This document shows, piece after piece, positions 1 through 4,525 of a stretch of DNA of 20,443 nucleotides; position 1 is the stretch's first letter, and each line of letters opens with the position of its first letter. The stretch lies in IMG/VR virus record IMGVR_UViG_3300045994_000727, positions 1 to 20,443 of that record; one strand, 5' to 3'. The notes beneath the pieces are model-generated. The model saw nothing but the letters and a program-made list of their open reading frames with translations, ran no database searches and was not told where the DNA came from. The translations under genes were made by a program, and so were the position numbers. The DNA is from a virus.

Positions 1-29
1 AATACTTTTTTTAGTTCTTTACTATTCAT
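1..29 (-). CDS. Start of an unknown small protein, cut by the left edge
   Basis: Only the first nine codons (MNSKELKKV) lie in the window. The ATG overlaps the stop of the upstream gene as TAATG, the same kind of coupled junction used elsewhere in this phage, and a GGAG lies about ten bases upstream. It shows that the leftward cluster continues past position 1. Nothing can be said about function. Confidence 0.4.
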
Positions 30-292
30 TATTTAACATCTCCAGTTCTAAGAAATTCTTGTTTAAAAACTACTTCATCAGATATGTTTTTTACTCTGAA
101 AAGAAGTGTTGAATCTTCATGATCTTCAGGGAAGATAAAACCACCTTCAAATAAACAGTCTCTAATCCAGTCAATACACGCATCCACAGAATCAAATTCT
201 AATAGTTCACCAGTGTTATAATCTTTATTTTTATCCCAACACTCTCTCTCTTCATCATAATTTTCAATTGTAAAAATCTCTGTAATATTCAT
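29..292 (-). CDS. Small acidic protein of unknown function
   Basis: This is an 87-residue acidic protein that I do not recognise. It has no membrane segment, signal peptide or metal motif; the composition (many Asp, Glu and aromatic residues) suits a small soluble protein. The ATG follows a good ribosome binding site (CGAGGAAATT then ATG) at the end of a two-hairpin intergenic element at 297-366. It is the last complete gene of the leftward cluster from the promoter near 1855-1883. Position in a cluster of tiny unknown genes suggests an accessory, possibly early, phage protein; that is inference from context only. Confidence 0.65.
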   Translation of the reverse strand: MNITEIFTIENYDEERECWDKNKDYNTGELLEFDSVDACIDWIRDCLFEGGFIFPEDHEDSTLLFRVKNISDEVVFKQEFLRTGDVK

Positions 293-296
293 AATT

Positions 297-366
297 TCCT
301 CGTTGGTTTATAGGCTTAATCCGCCTTAATGGCCGCAGAAATCTGCGGCGCATAGGGGGGATTAAA
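297..366 (-). ncRNA. Intergenic two-hairpin RNA element, copy A
   Basis: Read on the minus strand, the element starts at the stop codon of the upstream gene with TTTAATCC and a C-run. A hairpin follows at 332-349 (GCCGCAG, loop ATTT, CTGCGGC), then a second small hairpin at 312-326 (AGGC, loop GGATTAA, GCCT), and finally a ribosome binding site. The second loop GGATTAA is perfectly complementary to TTAATCC at 359-365, so a pseudoknot is possible in this copy. The same layout recurs at 773-853 and 1550-1624 with different stem sequences but kept pairing, which argues for a real RNA structure. It matches no riboswitch class I know. Confidence 0.6.
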
Positions 367-772
367 CCTCCGCATGTCTAGAATGATATGAGATAAATGC
401 GTCGACCGCTTCATAAATCTGTCTCTTTGCTATATACTGAGCAGCCGATATAACAACCCAAATATTTTCGAAATGATCTCCCTCCATAACTTCATTACAT
501 AACCCGTCAGAAAATGAGTATCCGAACCATTTATATAAATCGTTATGGTAGCAATCAGCTTCGATTGTAATATCATCGAGTTTATCGTTAGATAAATCGT
601 CGAACGCTTCTCTAACAATTTCATAAATCCAGTCGTTAGGCAAGGCGTCAAAATGTTGGTGTATCTCATAGACAAGATCTTTTAGCTCATCAGGTGCATC
701 ATCTTTTAGAAAAATGTAGGGCAATCCATTATCTACTTTATTTCCACGCTCGAAATAGTTCTTATAGTCCAT
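362..772 (-). CDS. Unknown acidic protein of 136 residues
   Basis: This is the longest protein of the left cluster; I do not recognise it. It is acidic and aromatic-rich, with a mostly helical look (DELKDLVYEIHQHFD, IYEIVREAFDDL) and no membrane segment. I start it at 772 because GAGAGG lies five bases before that ATG; an in-frame ATG at 784 overlaps the GAGAGG itself and would add only MRGF. The stop codon lies inside the first bases of RNA element A, and the start lies just after element B, so this gene is bracketed by two copies of the element. Confidence 0.65.
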   Translation of the reverse strand: MDYKNYFERGNKVDNGLPYIFLKDDAPDELKDLVYEIHQHFDALPNDWIYEIVREAFDDLSNDKLDDITIEADCYHNDLYKWFGYSFSDGLCNEVMEGDHFENIWVVISAAQYIAKRQIYEAVDAFISYHSRHAEV

Positions 773-853
773 AAATCCTCTCATAGTTTTTTGGTTAGAG
801 CTTCACCGCTCATTATAGCCCATGAGTTTTCATGGGCTAGCTGAAGGGTTAAA
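773..853 (-). ncRNA. Intergenic two-hairpin RNA element, copy B
   Basis: On the minus strand it begins with GTTTAACCC, including the TAA of the upstream gene. It then has an 8-bp hairpin at 818-837 (GCCCATGA, loop AAAC, TCATGGGC), a small hairpin at 798-811 (GAGC, loop GGTGAA, GCTC), then TAACC and the start box AAAAAACTATGAGAGG. Both stems differ in sequence from copies A and C but keep pairing. Here the pseudoknot between TTAACC and the loop would have one mismatch. Confidence 0.6.
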
Positions 854-1067
854 CTTCCAGTAAGTGTAATATTTCATAGCAGCAAGGCAAGTCGTAAGAA
901 CTTATTTCATCGCCGTATTGAAAACCTTGCTCTTTCAGCCTATCCATAACCCTGGAAGCTACATATTTAATCAGCCCTTCCACAGATATGGTATATTGTG
1001 ATTGATCTAAGGCGTGTAGTTGTTCGCTATAGTATTGCCGTAAGTCTGTTATGCTATTTATTCTCAT
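849..1067 (-). CDS. Small unknown protein
   Basis: This is a 72-residue soluble protein with predicted helices (ITDLRQYYSEQLHALD; VEGLIKYVASRVMDRLKEQ) and no recognisable family. The start is put at 1067, where the ATG follows GAGGTGTAAC; an in-frame ATG at 1079 lies within that ribosome binding site and would add MRCN. The gene follows the previous one with a single base between stop and start (TAACATG), so translation is probably coupled. Its stop codon opens RNA element B. Confidence 0.6.
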   Translation of the reverse strand: MRINSITDLRQYYSEQLHALDQSQYTISVEGLIKYVASRVMDRLKEQGFQYGDEISSYDLPCCYEILHLLEV

Positions 1068-1068
1068 G

Positions 1069-1314
1069 TTACACCTCATACTTGCTATATTTTTCTATAA
1101 TGTCGTTTACCATGTCCTTATTCCATTCTATCCACTCTAATAAACCTTTGAGCGTGATTTTTAACCTTCTCATCCCCGAATCACTCCACTGATAAACACG
1201 CATAATAGTATGCTCAGTTAGGGTGTGAAATCCTTGCGCCTTATTCCAGTGAGGATTGTATAAAGGCTCATTGCCGTTATTAAAACTAGTGACGGACTTT
1301 TGTTTTATAATCAT
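1069..1314 (-). CDS. Small unknown protein ending in YEV
   Basis: An 81-residue protein with a Trp-rich middle (HWNKAQGF, VYQWSDSG, LLEWIEWNKDM) and no family I recognise. The start at 1314 is chosen because GAGGTGTAAC precedes it; a start at 1368 would run 18 codons back into the upstream gene and has no such site. The last codons, TAT GAG GTG TAA, double as the ribosome binding site of the next gene, which explains why it and its upstream neighbour both end in YEV. Confidence 0.6.
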   Translation of the reverse strand: MIIKQKSVTSFNNGNEPLYNPHWNKAQGFHTLTEHTIMRVYQWSDSGMRRLKITLKGLLEWIEWNKDMVNDIIEKYSKYEV

Positions 1315-1315
1315 G

Positions 1316-1549
1316 TTACACCTCGTAACGTGCTGATAGGCTAAATCTAGCAGTTTCCTCGCTAACACATTCTACGCTATGCAAAATGTGTCCAGTTACA
1401 TGACTTATATAACGCCAAGTTTCTAAAAAATAATCATCGCCTATAGCAACTAGATATGTTGTTAAATCGAATCTCATATATTGCAAGATCTTCTCACCTT
1501 TTCTCGCTTCTTTTAACGCCTCATCGACGCTTGTTATTTCCTTAATCAT
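1316..1549 (-). CDS. Small unknown protein ending in YEV
   Basis: A 77-residue protein with an N-terminal helix (SVDEALKEARKGEKILQYM) and a beta-rich aromatic middle (TTYLVAIGDDYFLETWRYI). No known family is recognised. The ATG follows RNA element C and the start box ACTATGAGG. The C-terminal YEV and the sequence TACGAGGTGTAACATG at its end match the next junction in the operon, so this short translational coupling signal occurs twice in a row. Confidence 0.6.
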   Translation of the reverse strand: MIKEITSVDEALKEARKGEKILQYMRFDLTTYLVAIGDDYFLETWRYISHVTGHILHSVECVSEETARFSLSARYEV

Positions 1550-1624
1550 ATAACCTCATAGTTTTTGGTTAGGCTTCAATCGCCTTCGCTGCCCCCGATA
1601 ACTCAGGGGCTATAGGGGGGGTTA
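1550..1624 (-). ncRNA. Intergenic two-hairpin RNA element, copy C
   Basis: On the minus strand it starts at the stop codon of the small membrane protein (TTAACCCCCCC). A hairpin follows at 1591-1610 (GCCCCTG, loop AGTTAT, CGGGGGC, with one G-U pair), then a small hairpin at 1571-1585 (AGGC, loop GATTGAA, GCCT), and the tail TAACCAAAAACTATGAGG. Layout and spacing match copies A and B; the first stem differs in sequence. It is not a simple terminator, because no U-run follows either stem. Confidence 0.6.
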
Positions 1625-1756
1625 AGATGACAAAACATTTTTTAAGTGAACTAATAGCTGGAAAATAACCAAGATATTTACCAAGCCTATTCCCATCATC
1701 ACGACGGATATCAACACTTCATATTCTTCAATTAAATCGTTTATTACATCTAGCAT
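1622..1756 (-). CDS. Tiny single-pass membrane protein
   Basis: This 44-residue reading frame has an acidic N-terminus (MLDVINDLIEEYE) followed by about 23 hydrophobic residues (VLISVVMMGIGLVNILVIF) and a short basic tail, so it should be a single-span inner membrane protein. The start at 1756 is preceded by GAGAGATAAC; an in-frame ATG at 1768 would add MRDN. It is the first gene after the leftward promoter and ends inside RNA element C, which supports it being real. Size and topology would fit a holin, antiholin or superinfection-exclusion peptide, but nothing here chooses among them. Confidence 0.55.
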   Translation of the reverse strand: MLDVINDLIEEYEVLISVVMMGIGLVNILVIFQLLVHLKNVLSS

Positions 1757-1854
1757 GTTATCTCTCATAGTTTAGTTTTATAGTTATCGGCTTTTCTTTT
1801 TAGCAACTACCGCCTAGGCTAGTAGCGTTACTCAGTACTCATACTGATATCTAG

Positions 1855-1883
1855 ACTATAGCTTAATAACCTGATATAGTCAA
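1855..1883 (-). promoter_or_regulatory. Sigma70-type promoter for the leftward cluster, overlapped by an inverted repeat
   Basis: On the minus strand TTGACT (1878-1883) and TATAGT (1855-1860) are separated by exactly 17 bases, a close match to the sigma70 consensus. Transcription would start near 1848 and read into the tiny membrane protein and the small-gene cluster. A perfect 7-bp inverted repeat (GACTATA, 14 bases, TATAGTC) at 1854-1881 covers both boxes and could be an operator. Confidence 0.7.
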
Positions 1884-1932
1884 CACCTAACATGAATAAA
1901 AAGAATTTCTATTATTCACTTGGGAGATAGGT

Positions 1933-1962
1933 TTGACAAATAATCTTTTTAATGTCATGTTA
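1933..1962 (+). promoter_or_regulatory. Weak candidate promoter toward terS
   Basis: A perfect -35 box TTGACA lies at 1933-1938, but the best -10 at 18 bases spacing (ATGTTA, 1957-1962) is poor. It points toward the GC-rich element and terS, and would form a divergent pair with the leftward promoter. An activator or phage-specific factor would be needed if it is used. Confidence 0.3.
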
Positions 1963-1977
1963 ACGGTATAACCAGTC

Positions 1978-2049
1978 TTGAACCCCCCAAACCCCCCGGG
2001 TTTGTGACGGCACGCTGGCCAGACACAAGCCCGGTAAAGGGCAGTTCAA
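1978..2049 (+). other. Long GC-rich stem-loop just before terS
   Basis: Three nested pairings stack into one long structure: TTGAAC (1978-1983) with GTTCAA (2044-2049), part of a C-run with GGG (2039-2041), and CCGGGTTTGTG (1996-2006) with CACAAGCCCGG (2024-2034), 11 pairs with one G-U. The loop contains the palindrome CTGGCCAG. It is strikingly GC-rich against its surroundings and holds two AACCCCCC repeats. It has no U-run, so it is not an ordinary terminator, and it does not fold as a tRNA. The place directly upstream of terS makes a packaging site (cos or pac) or a 5' leader structure the obvious candidates. Confidence 0.5.
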
Positions 2050-2100
2050 CAGAACCAGGTCGAAATTTAACCGGCTTCTTATAGCCTAACATAGGATCTT

Positions 2101-2532
2101 ATGGCCGGCTTCCCATCAGCTAAAAAAGGCGACCGTAGAGCCGATAAAGCTAAATCGCCTAAGCCAGGACTACCCTTTGATAAAGATATTATCGCTGATC
2201 TGATAAAAGCTGAAACTGGTAACGTTAGCAGAGTGGCCGATAGAATAGGCACTAGCAGAGGAGCTATGAGAAACTTCATAGACAGGCACCCTGAACTACA
2301 ACAGCTGCTAAAAGATCAGCGCGAACGTCAAATAGATGAGCTAGAACGCAGCGTGTTCGATAGGGCTATAGATGAGAAAGATACAACACTTCAGCTTTTT
2401 CTCCTCAAAACACAAGGTAGACACAGAGGTTATGACCAAGACGATGCTAAGAAACTAGCTGGAGACATAGCTAGCGCAGCATTTGAGTTTGTCGTTAATA
2501 GATCCAAGAACCCTGCTGAGCCTAGCCAATAG
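2101..2532 (+). CDS. terS: Terminase small subunit (TerS)
   Basis: TerS recognises the phage genome and hands it to the large terminase for packaging. The 143-residue protein has a basic N-terminal tail (residues 1-24), then a helix-turn-helix region (about 27-60: IIADLIKAETGNVSRVADRIGTS) typical of DNA-binding small terminases, followed by a helical oligomerisation region with the family-like stretch LQLFLLKTQGRHRGY at about 98-112. The length suits the family. AGGATCTT precedes the ATG. It is unusual that the gene is separated from terL (9548) by about 7 kb of unrelated genes on both strands; a GC-rich stem-loop lies directly upstream. Assignment rests on this pattern, not on a database search. 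Confidence 0.75.
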   Translation: MAGFPSAKKGDRRADKAKSPKPGLPFDKDIIADLIKAETGNVSRVADRIGTSRGAMRNFIDRHPELQQLLKDQRERQIDELERSVFDRAIDEKDTTLQLFLLKTQGRHRGYDQDDAKKLAGDIASAAFEFVVNRSKNPAEPSQ

Positions 2533-2621
2533 CCTTCTCACAATACTCACAAGCCTATCATCTAACCACACCATCTAACTACTGTGTTAACCAACTAGGT
2601 GGATGGTTACAACACCTACCT

Positions 2622-2686
2622 AGTCAACTAAATACTATATATCTACGCCTAGAAAGGAAGTGCTATACTAAATAATTTAGTTGACT
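2622..2686. repeat. Perfect 12-bp inverted repeat, 41-base spacer
   Basis: AGTCAACTAAAT (2622-2633) is the exact reverse complement of ATTTAGTTGACT (2675-2686). The spacer holds an extended -10 box (2661-2669). Candidate roles are an operator pair or a cruciform near an origin. Confidence 0.6.
2661..2669 (+). promoter_or_regulatory. Extended -10 promoter motif
   Basis: TGCTATACT fits the extended -10 pattern TGnTATAAT with one mismatch. The -35 position (2641-2646, ATCTAC) is poor, as is common for extended -10 promoters. Start would be near 2676, within the right arm of the 12-bp inverted repeat, and would serve the small rightward genes from 2969. Confidence 0.35.
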
Positions 2687-2885
2687 TCAACCAGGGGTGG
2701 TCATCCTTAACTAGTACCGGTTATATATATATTCTTCTCCCACCTCTGTTAATTATTTAAATCACTTTCTAGAAAAAAAAATAAAAACATCTTGTGGTGT
2801 CGATGACGTTAGCTAGTGTGGTAAGAAAAAAAAAGTTTTTTTTATTTTCTAGATATGCTAGATCTCTCTAGACGGTAAAAGAAAT

Positions 2886-2939
2886 TTACTAACCATTAGG
2901 AAATTCCTAATAGTTGGTAGAGAAAAAAAAGATTTTTTT
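2886..2939 (+). terminator. Hairpin followed by A-run and T-run
   Basis: TTACTAACCATTAGG pairs with CCTAATAGTTGGTAG around a 5-base loop AAATT (2886-2920; one mismatch, two G-U pairs), followed by A8-GA-T7 ending at 2939. It could terminate rightward transcription from terS, but the T-run starts 12 bases after the stem rather than directly after it, so a control structure for the next gene is equally possible. Confidence 0.35.
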
Positions 2940-2968
2940 GTAAATATTGATTAATGTATGTTGGTTGG

Positions 2969-3160
2969 ATGGAAGATAATGTTAAGACAATGCAGTTGGT
3001 GAACAGGATATGTTTGCTGTCGGAGGAGGGGTTTAGCCAGCATGACATATTGATGGCTGTACTGATGATGTCTGTGTTGGGTAGTAAGATATCAGGGTTT
3101 AGTAAGGAGGAGCTGTTAGAGAATATGAGAGCCTTATGGGAGAGTAGTCTAGATGGATGA
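2969..3160 (+). CDS. Small helical protein, tandem paralogue 1
   Basis: This is a 63-residue helical protein with a Met-rich hydrophobic centre (DILMAVLMMSVLGSKI). It aligns with the next gene: over 38 positions from its SQHD, 11 are identical, including MM, V, K, KE, L, M and W. I start it at 2969 because that aligns with the start of the paralogue; an ATG at 2954 is also in frame and neither has a good ribosome binding site. Its stop overlaps the next start (ATGGATGA). Function unknown. Confidence 0.6.
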   Translation: MEDNVKTMQLVNRICLLSEEGFSQHDILMAVLMMSVLGSKISGFSKEELLENMRALWESSLDG

Positions 3161-3347
3161 TATAGAAAAAAGTAGGTTGGTAGGTGAAGAGATGTTGAGG
3201 TTGCAGGAGCATATGAAAAAAAACAGCATTTCTCCTGAGATAGGGTGTCTGGCTATGATAATGATGATAGTGGATCAGGTTAAGTTTAATAATAATGATA
3301 AAGAGAATTTCTTACGGACGATGGGTGATACGTGGGATCTATTGTAA
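3153..3347 (+). CDS. Small helical protein, tandem paralogue 2
   Basis: This 64-residue protein is a diverged copy of the preceding gene, with the same C-terminal pattern (MIMMIVDQVKF, then DKENFLRTMGDTW). The ATG lies 8 bases inside the upstream gene, so translation is likely coupled. The pair probably arose by tandem duplication and could form a heterodimer; that is inference. No family is recognised. Confidence 0.6.
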   Translation: MDDIEKSRLVGEEMLRLQEHMKKNSISPEIGCLAMIMMIVDQVKFNNNDKENFLRTMGDTWDLL

Positions 3348-3442
3348 AAAAGCTGTTGTCTATGTTGTTTGGTCTGTTGAGTGATCCGGTTAGGGATAAT
3401 CCTAACCATCCGAGGAATAAAGAAACCTGGAGGGTTTTGTGA
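3332..3442 (+). CDS. Possible 36-residue membrane-active peptide with GTG start
   Basis: A short GTG-started frame overlaps the end of the upstream gene and ends as GTGA on the start of the next one. Its N-terminus is a basic amphipathic or hydrophobic stretch (VKKLLSMLFGLLS), then a polar tail (PNHPRNKETW). The gap-free fit between its neighbours is the main support; the ribosome binding site is weak. If real, it could sit at the inner membrane. It may also be just the untranslated leader of the lipoprotein gene. Confidence 0.35.
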   Translation: MGSIVKKLLSMLFGLLSDPVRDNPNHPRNKETWRVL

Positions 3443-3606
3443 GGTATATAGTGTTGGCTATGTGTGTTAGTGGATGTCTGTTGGGGAATGTGACGGATTA
3501 TAACTCCTCTACAGGACAGTATCATGTAGATCAGTATGGTAGTAAGAAAGAGAAGAAAAAAATCATCAAATTTCCGAATGAGCTAAAAAAAGGGTTGGTA
3601 AAATGA
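3439..3606 (+). CDS. Small predicted lipoprotein with GTG start
   Basis: A 55-residue product starting at GTG 3439, with a strong GGAGG five bases upstream. It begins with a short basic-hydrophobic signal (RYIVLAMCVS) ending in a lipobox-like VSGC with Cys13 as the expected lipidated residue. The mature part is polar and ends in a very basic tail (KKEKKKIIKFPNELKKGLVK). The end overlaps the next start (ATGA). A tiny phage lipoprotein could be an outer-membrane spanin (Rz1-like) or a superinfection-exclusion lipoprotein. Rz1 proteins are usually Pro-rich, which this is not, and no Rz-like partner overlaps it, so I leave the role open. Confidence 0.55.
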   Translation: MRYIVLAMCVSGCLLGNVTDYNSSTGQYHVDQYGSKKEKKKIIKFPNELKKGLVK

Positions 3607-3806
3607 AGCAATATCTAGTGTTAGTAGACGAGCCTGTGATGGCTAAACTGTCTGAAGTGTTTAAAGACATTAAGTTCTTAGAGGTAGAAGGCATGTCTCT
3701 GCAGAATAACCACCAGATGTTGGTAACACCTGTGGTTAAACCTCTACTAGAGACTGAACAGCCTGTACAGGAAGAACCTCCTCAAGAAGAAGTTCCGGAA
3801 GAATAA
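3603..3806 (+). CDS. Small protein with acidic Pro/Glu tail
   Basis: This is a 67-residue protein. Residues 1-45 look like a small alpha/beta fold (MKQYLVLVDEPVMAKLSEVF, then FLEVEGM); residues 47-67 are a Pro/Glu/Gln tail (ETEQPVQEEPPQEEVPEE) that is surely disordered. The start overlaps the stop of the lipoprotein gene (ATGA) and AGGG lies upstream. No family recognised. It is followed after only 11 bases by two tRNA genes. Confidence 0.6.
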   Translation: MKQYLVLVDEPVMAKLSEVFKDIKFLEVEGMSLQNNHQMLVTPVVKPLLETEQPVQEEPPQEEVPEE

Positions 3807-3817
3807 TAATAAAAAAA

Positions 3818-3912
3818 CCCGTGGTGGCAGAGTGGCTGATTGCAGCTTGTCTTAAGACAAGTAGATCAAGGGGGAAACCTCGGTTCCGTAGGTTCAAATC
3901 CTACCCTCGGGA
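3818..3912 (+). tRNA. tRNA-Leu-like (anticodon UAA) with 8-nt anticodon loop
   Basis: The fold is a class II tRNA: acceptor CCCGTGG with CCTCGGG (one U-U mismatch at pair 5-68), discriminator A, D-stem GCA/TGC, anticodon stem GCTTG with CAAGT (one G-U), a long variable arm containing GGAA/TTCC, and a perfect T-stem GTAGG/CCTAC with the standard loop TTCAAAT. The anticodon loop TCTTAAGA has eight bases, one more than normal; reading CTTAAGA as the standard seven gives anticodon UAA (Leu). No CCA is encoded. Because CTTGTCTTAAGACAAG is self-complementary, the loop could also close up further. Confidence 0.6.
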
Positions 3913-3916
3913 ATAT

Positions 3917-4008
3917 GGCATGTTAGCTCAGGAGTAGAGCGTCATCGCGATAAGCTGAATTCGTTCAGTCATAGATGAAGGTCGTCAGTGCAAGTCTGAC
4001 CCATGCCT
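3917..4008 (+). tRNA. tRNA-Ile(GAU)-like gene interrupted by a 20-nt hairpin
   Basis: Acceptor GGCATG pairs with CATGCC, D-arm GCTC/GAGC, five-base variable loop AGGTC and T-stem GTCAG/CTGAC are all canonical. The anticodon stem TCATC (3942-3946) pairs perfectly with GATGA (3974-3978), but 27 bases lie between them. The first seven, GCGATAA, read as an anticodon loop with GAU (the usual tRNA-Ile loop is CTGATAA). The remaining 20 bases (3954-3973) contain CTGAA-TTCG-TTCAG, a UUCG-capped hairpin. Oddities: C instead of U at 33, T-loop TGCAAGT lacking U55, one acceptor mismatch. It may be a tRNA with a removable insert, a tRNA with an enlarged variable arm through a weaker TCATC/GCTGA stem, or a decaying tRNA. 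Confidence 0.6.
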
Positions 4009-4019
4009 ATGGATAAAAA

Positions 4020-4205
4020 ATGACTAAAGACTACCTTGAATTTCCTGAAGAGATTTCTCACCTATATATAGTAGAAGTGCTGGATAACAACGGGTGTCGT
4101 TTAGAAGAGATGATTATCAATCATAAGTGGAGGGTTGTACCTAAAGGAAATCCTGACAAACCTTTTAAAAAGGTAAAGATAAAAAACGAGATTTTAGAGG
4201 AATGA
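4020..4205 (+). CDS. Small basic protein of unknown function
   Basis: A 61-residue protein, beta-rich in the middle (SHLYIVEVLDNNGCRLEEMII, HKWRVVPKG) with a lysine-rich end (FKKVKIKNEI). It starts 12 bases after the interrupted tRNA, with only a weak GGAT upstream. Its last bases TTAGAGGAATGA contain both the ribosome binding site and the start of the next gene. Not recognised; a small beta-barrel, nucleic-acid-binding fold is possible but not shown. Confidence 0.55.
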   Translation: MTKDYLEFPEEISHLYIVEVLDNNGCRLEEMIINHKWRVVPKGNPDKPFKKVKIKNEILEE

Positions 4206-4525
4206 TAGATAAAAAACGTTTTTTAACATTGTTGGATCTTCCTCATGAGAAATATGTTAAATTGTTTAGAAATACTGAGGAAAATATGGAAGAAAACGCA
4301 CACTTCATGGAGCCTATACTCAAACGTCTTGAAGATGTCGGTAGGGTTAGAGAAAGATTAGACGAACTTCTGAAATTAGAGATATTCGATGACCTCTCTA
4401 AACATAATCCCTACTTCGACTCAGAACATGACTTAGAATCAGATAAACTCTATGACATACGTTGTAAGTTTAGAGTCATACAGGACAGTTTAGAAGGAAT
4501 TAGCAATATTCTATACAAAGACTAA
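4202..4525 (+). CDS. Unknown helical protein
   Basis: A 107-residue, charged, mostly helical protein (EPILKRLEDVGRVRERLDELLKLEIFDDL, then DLESDKLYDIRCKF), probably with a short coiled coil near residues 35-60. The ATG overlaps the upstream stop (ATGA) with GAGG directly before it. Its end overlaps by three bases the end of a leftward gene. No family recognised. Confidence 0.6.
   Translation: MIDKKRFLTLLDLPHEKYVKLFRNTEENMEENAHFMEPILKRLEDVGRVRERLDELLKLEIFDDLSKHNPYFDSEHDLESDKLYDIRCKFRVIQDSLEGISNILYKD

Larger units (their letters stand above)
2533..2953 (+). other. Non-coding A/T-tract region with inverted repeats
   Basis: No convincing gene is seen. Contents from left to right: direct repeats of CATCTAAC (2559-2566, 2572-2579); overlapping small inverted repeats around 2583-2621; a perfect 12-bp inverted repeat at 2622-2633 and 2675-2686; an extended -10 motif TGCTATACT at 2661-2669; an (AT)n run near 2721; A9 at 2773-2781; A9-G-T8 at 2826-2843; several CTAG palindromes around 2850-2872; a 15-position imperfect stem at 2886-2920; and A8-GA-T7 at 2923-2939. 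This looks like a control region or a replication origin rather than decayed coding sequence. Confidence 0.55.

Noticed and set aside
430-675. Leftward alternative frame inside the 362-772 gene
   Set aside because: No ribosome binding site and fully contained in a gene with a better start and context.
998-1192. Rightward frame across the leftward small genes
   Set aside because: Antisense to two coupled genes, no start signal; hydrophobic Ser/Leu/Tyr composition typical of a shadow.
297-1624. Intergenic elements as preQ1, SAM-II or other known riboswitches
   Set aside because: The AAAAAACTA tail resembles the preQ1-I tail, but the conserved loop and stem lengths of that class are missing, and the other copies diverge. 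No other known class fits.
1978-2049. Stem-loop before terS as a tRNA or Rho-independent terminator
   Set aside because: It has no cloverleaf or T-loop and no U-run after the stem.
3917-4008. Group I intron in the tRNA
   Set aside because: The insert is only 20 bases, far too short for a group I core.
3818-4008. tRNA-associated attachment site for integration
   Set aside because: No integrase, excisionase or direct repeat of a tRNA 3' end is visible in the window.
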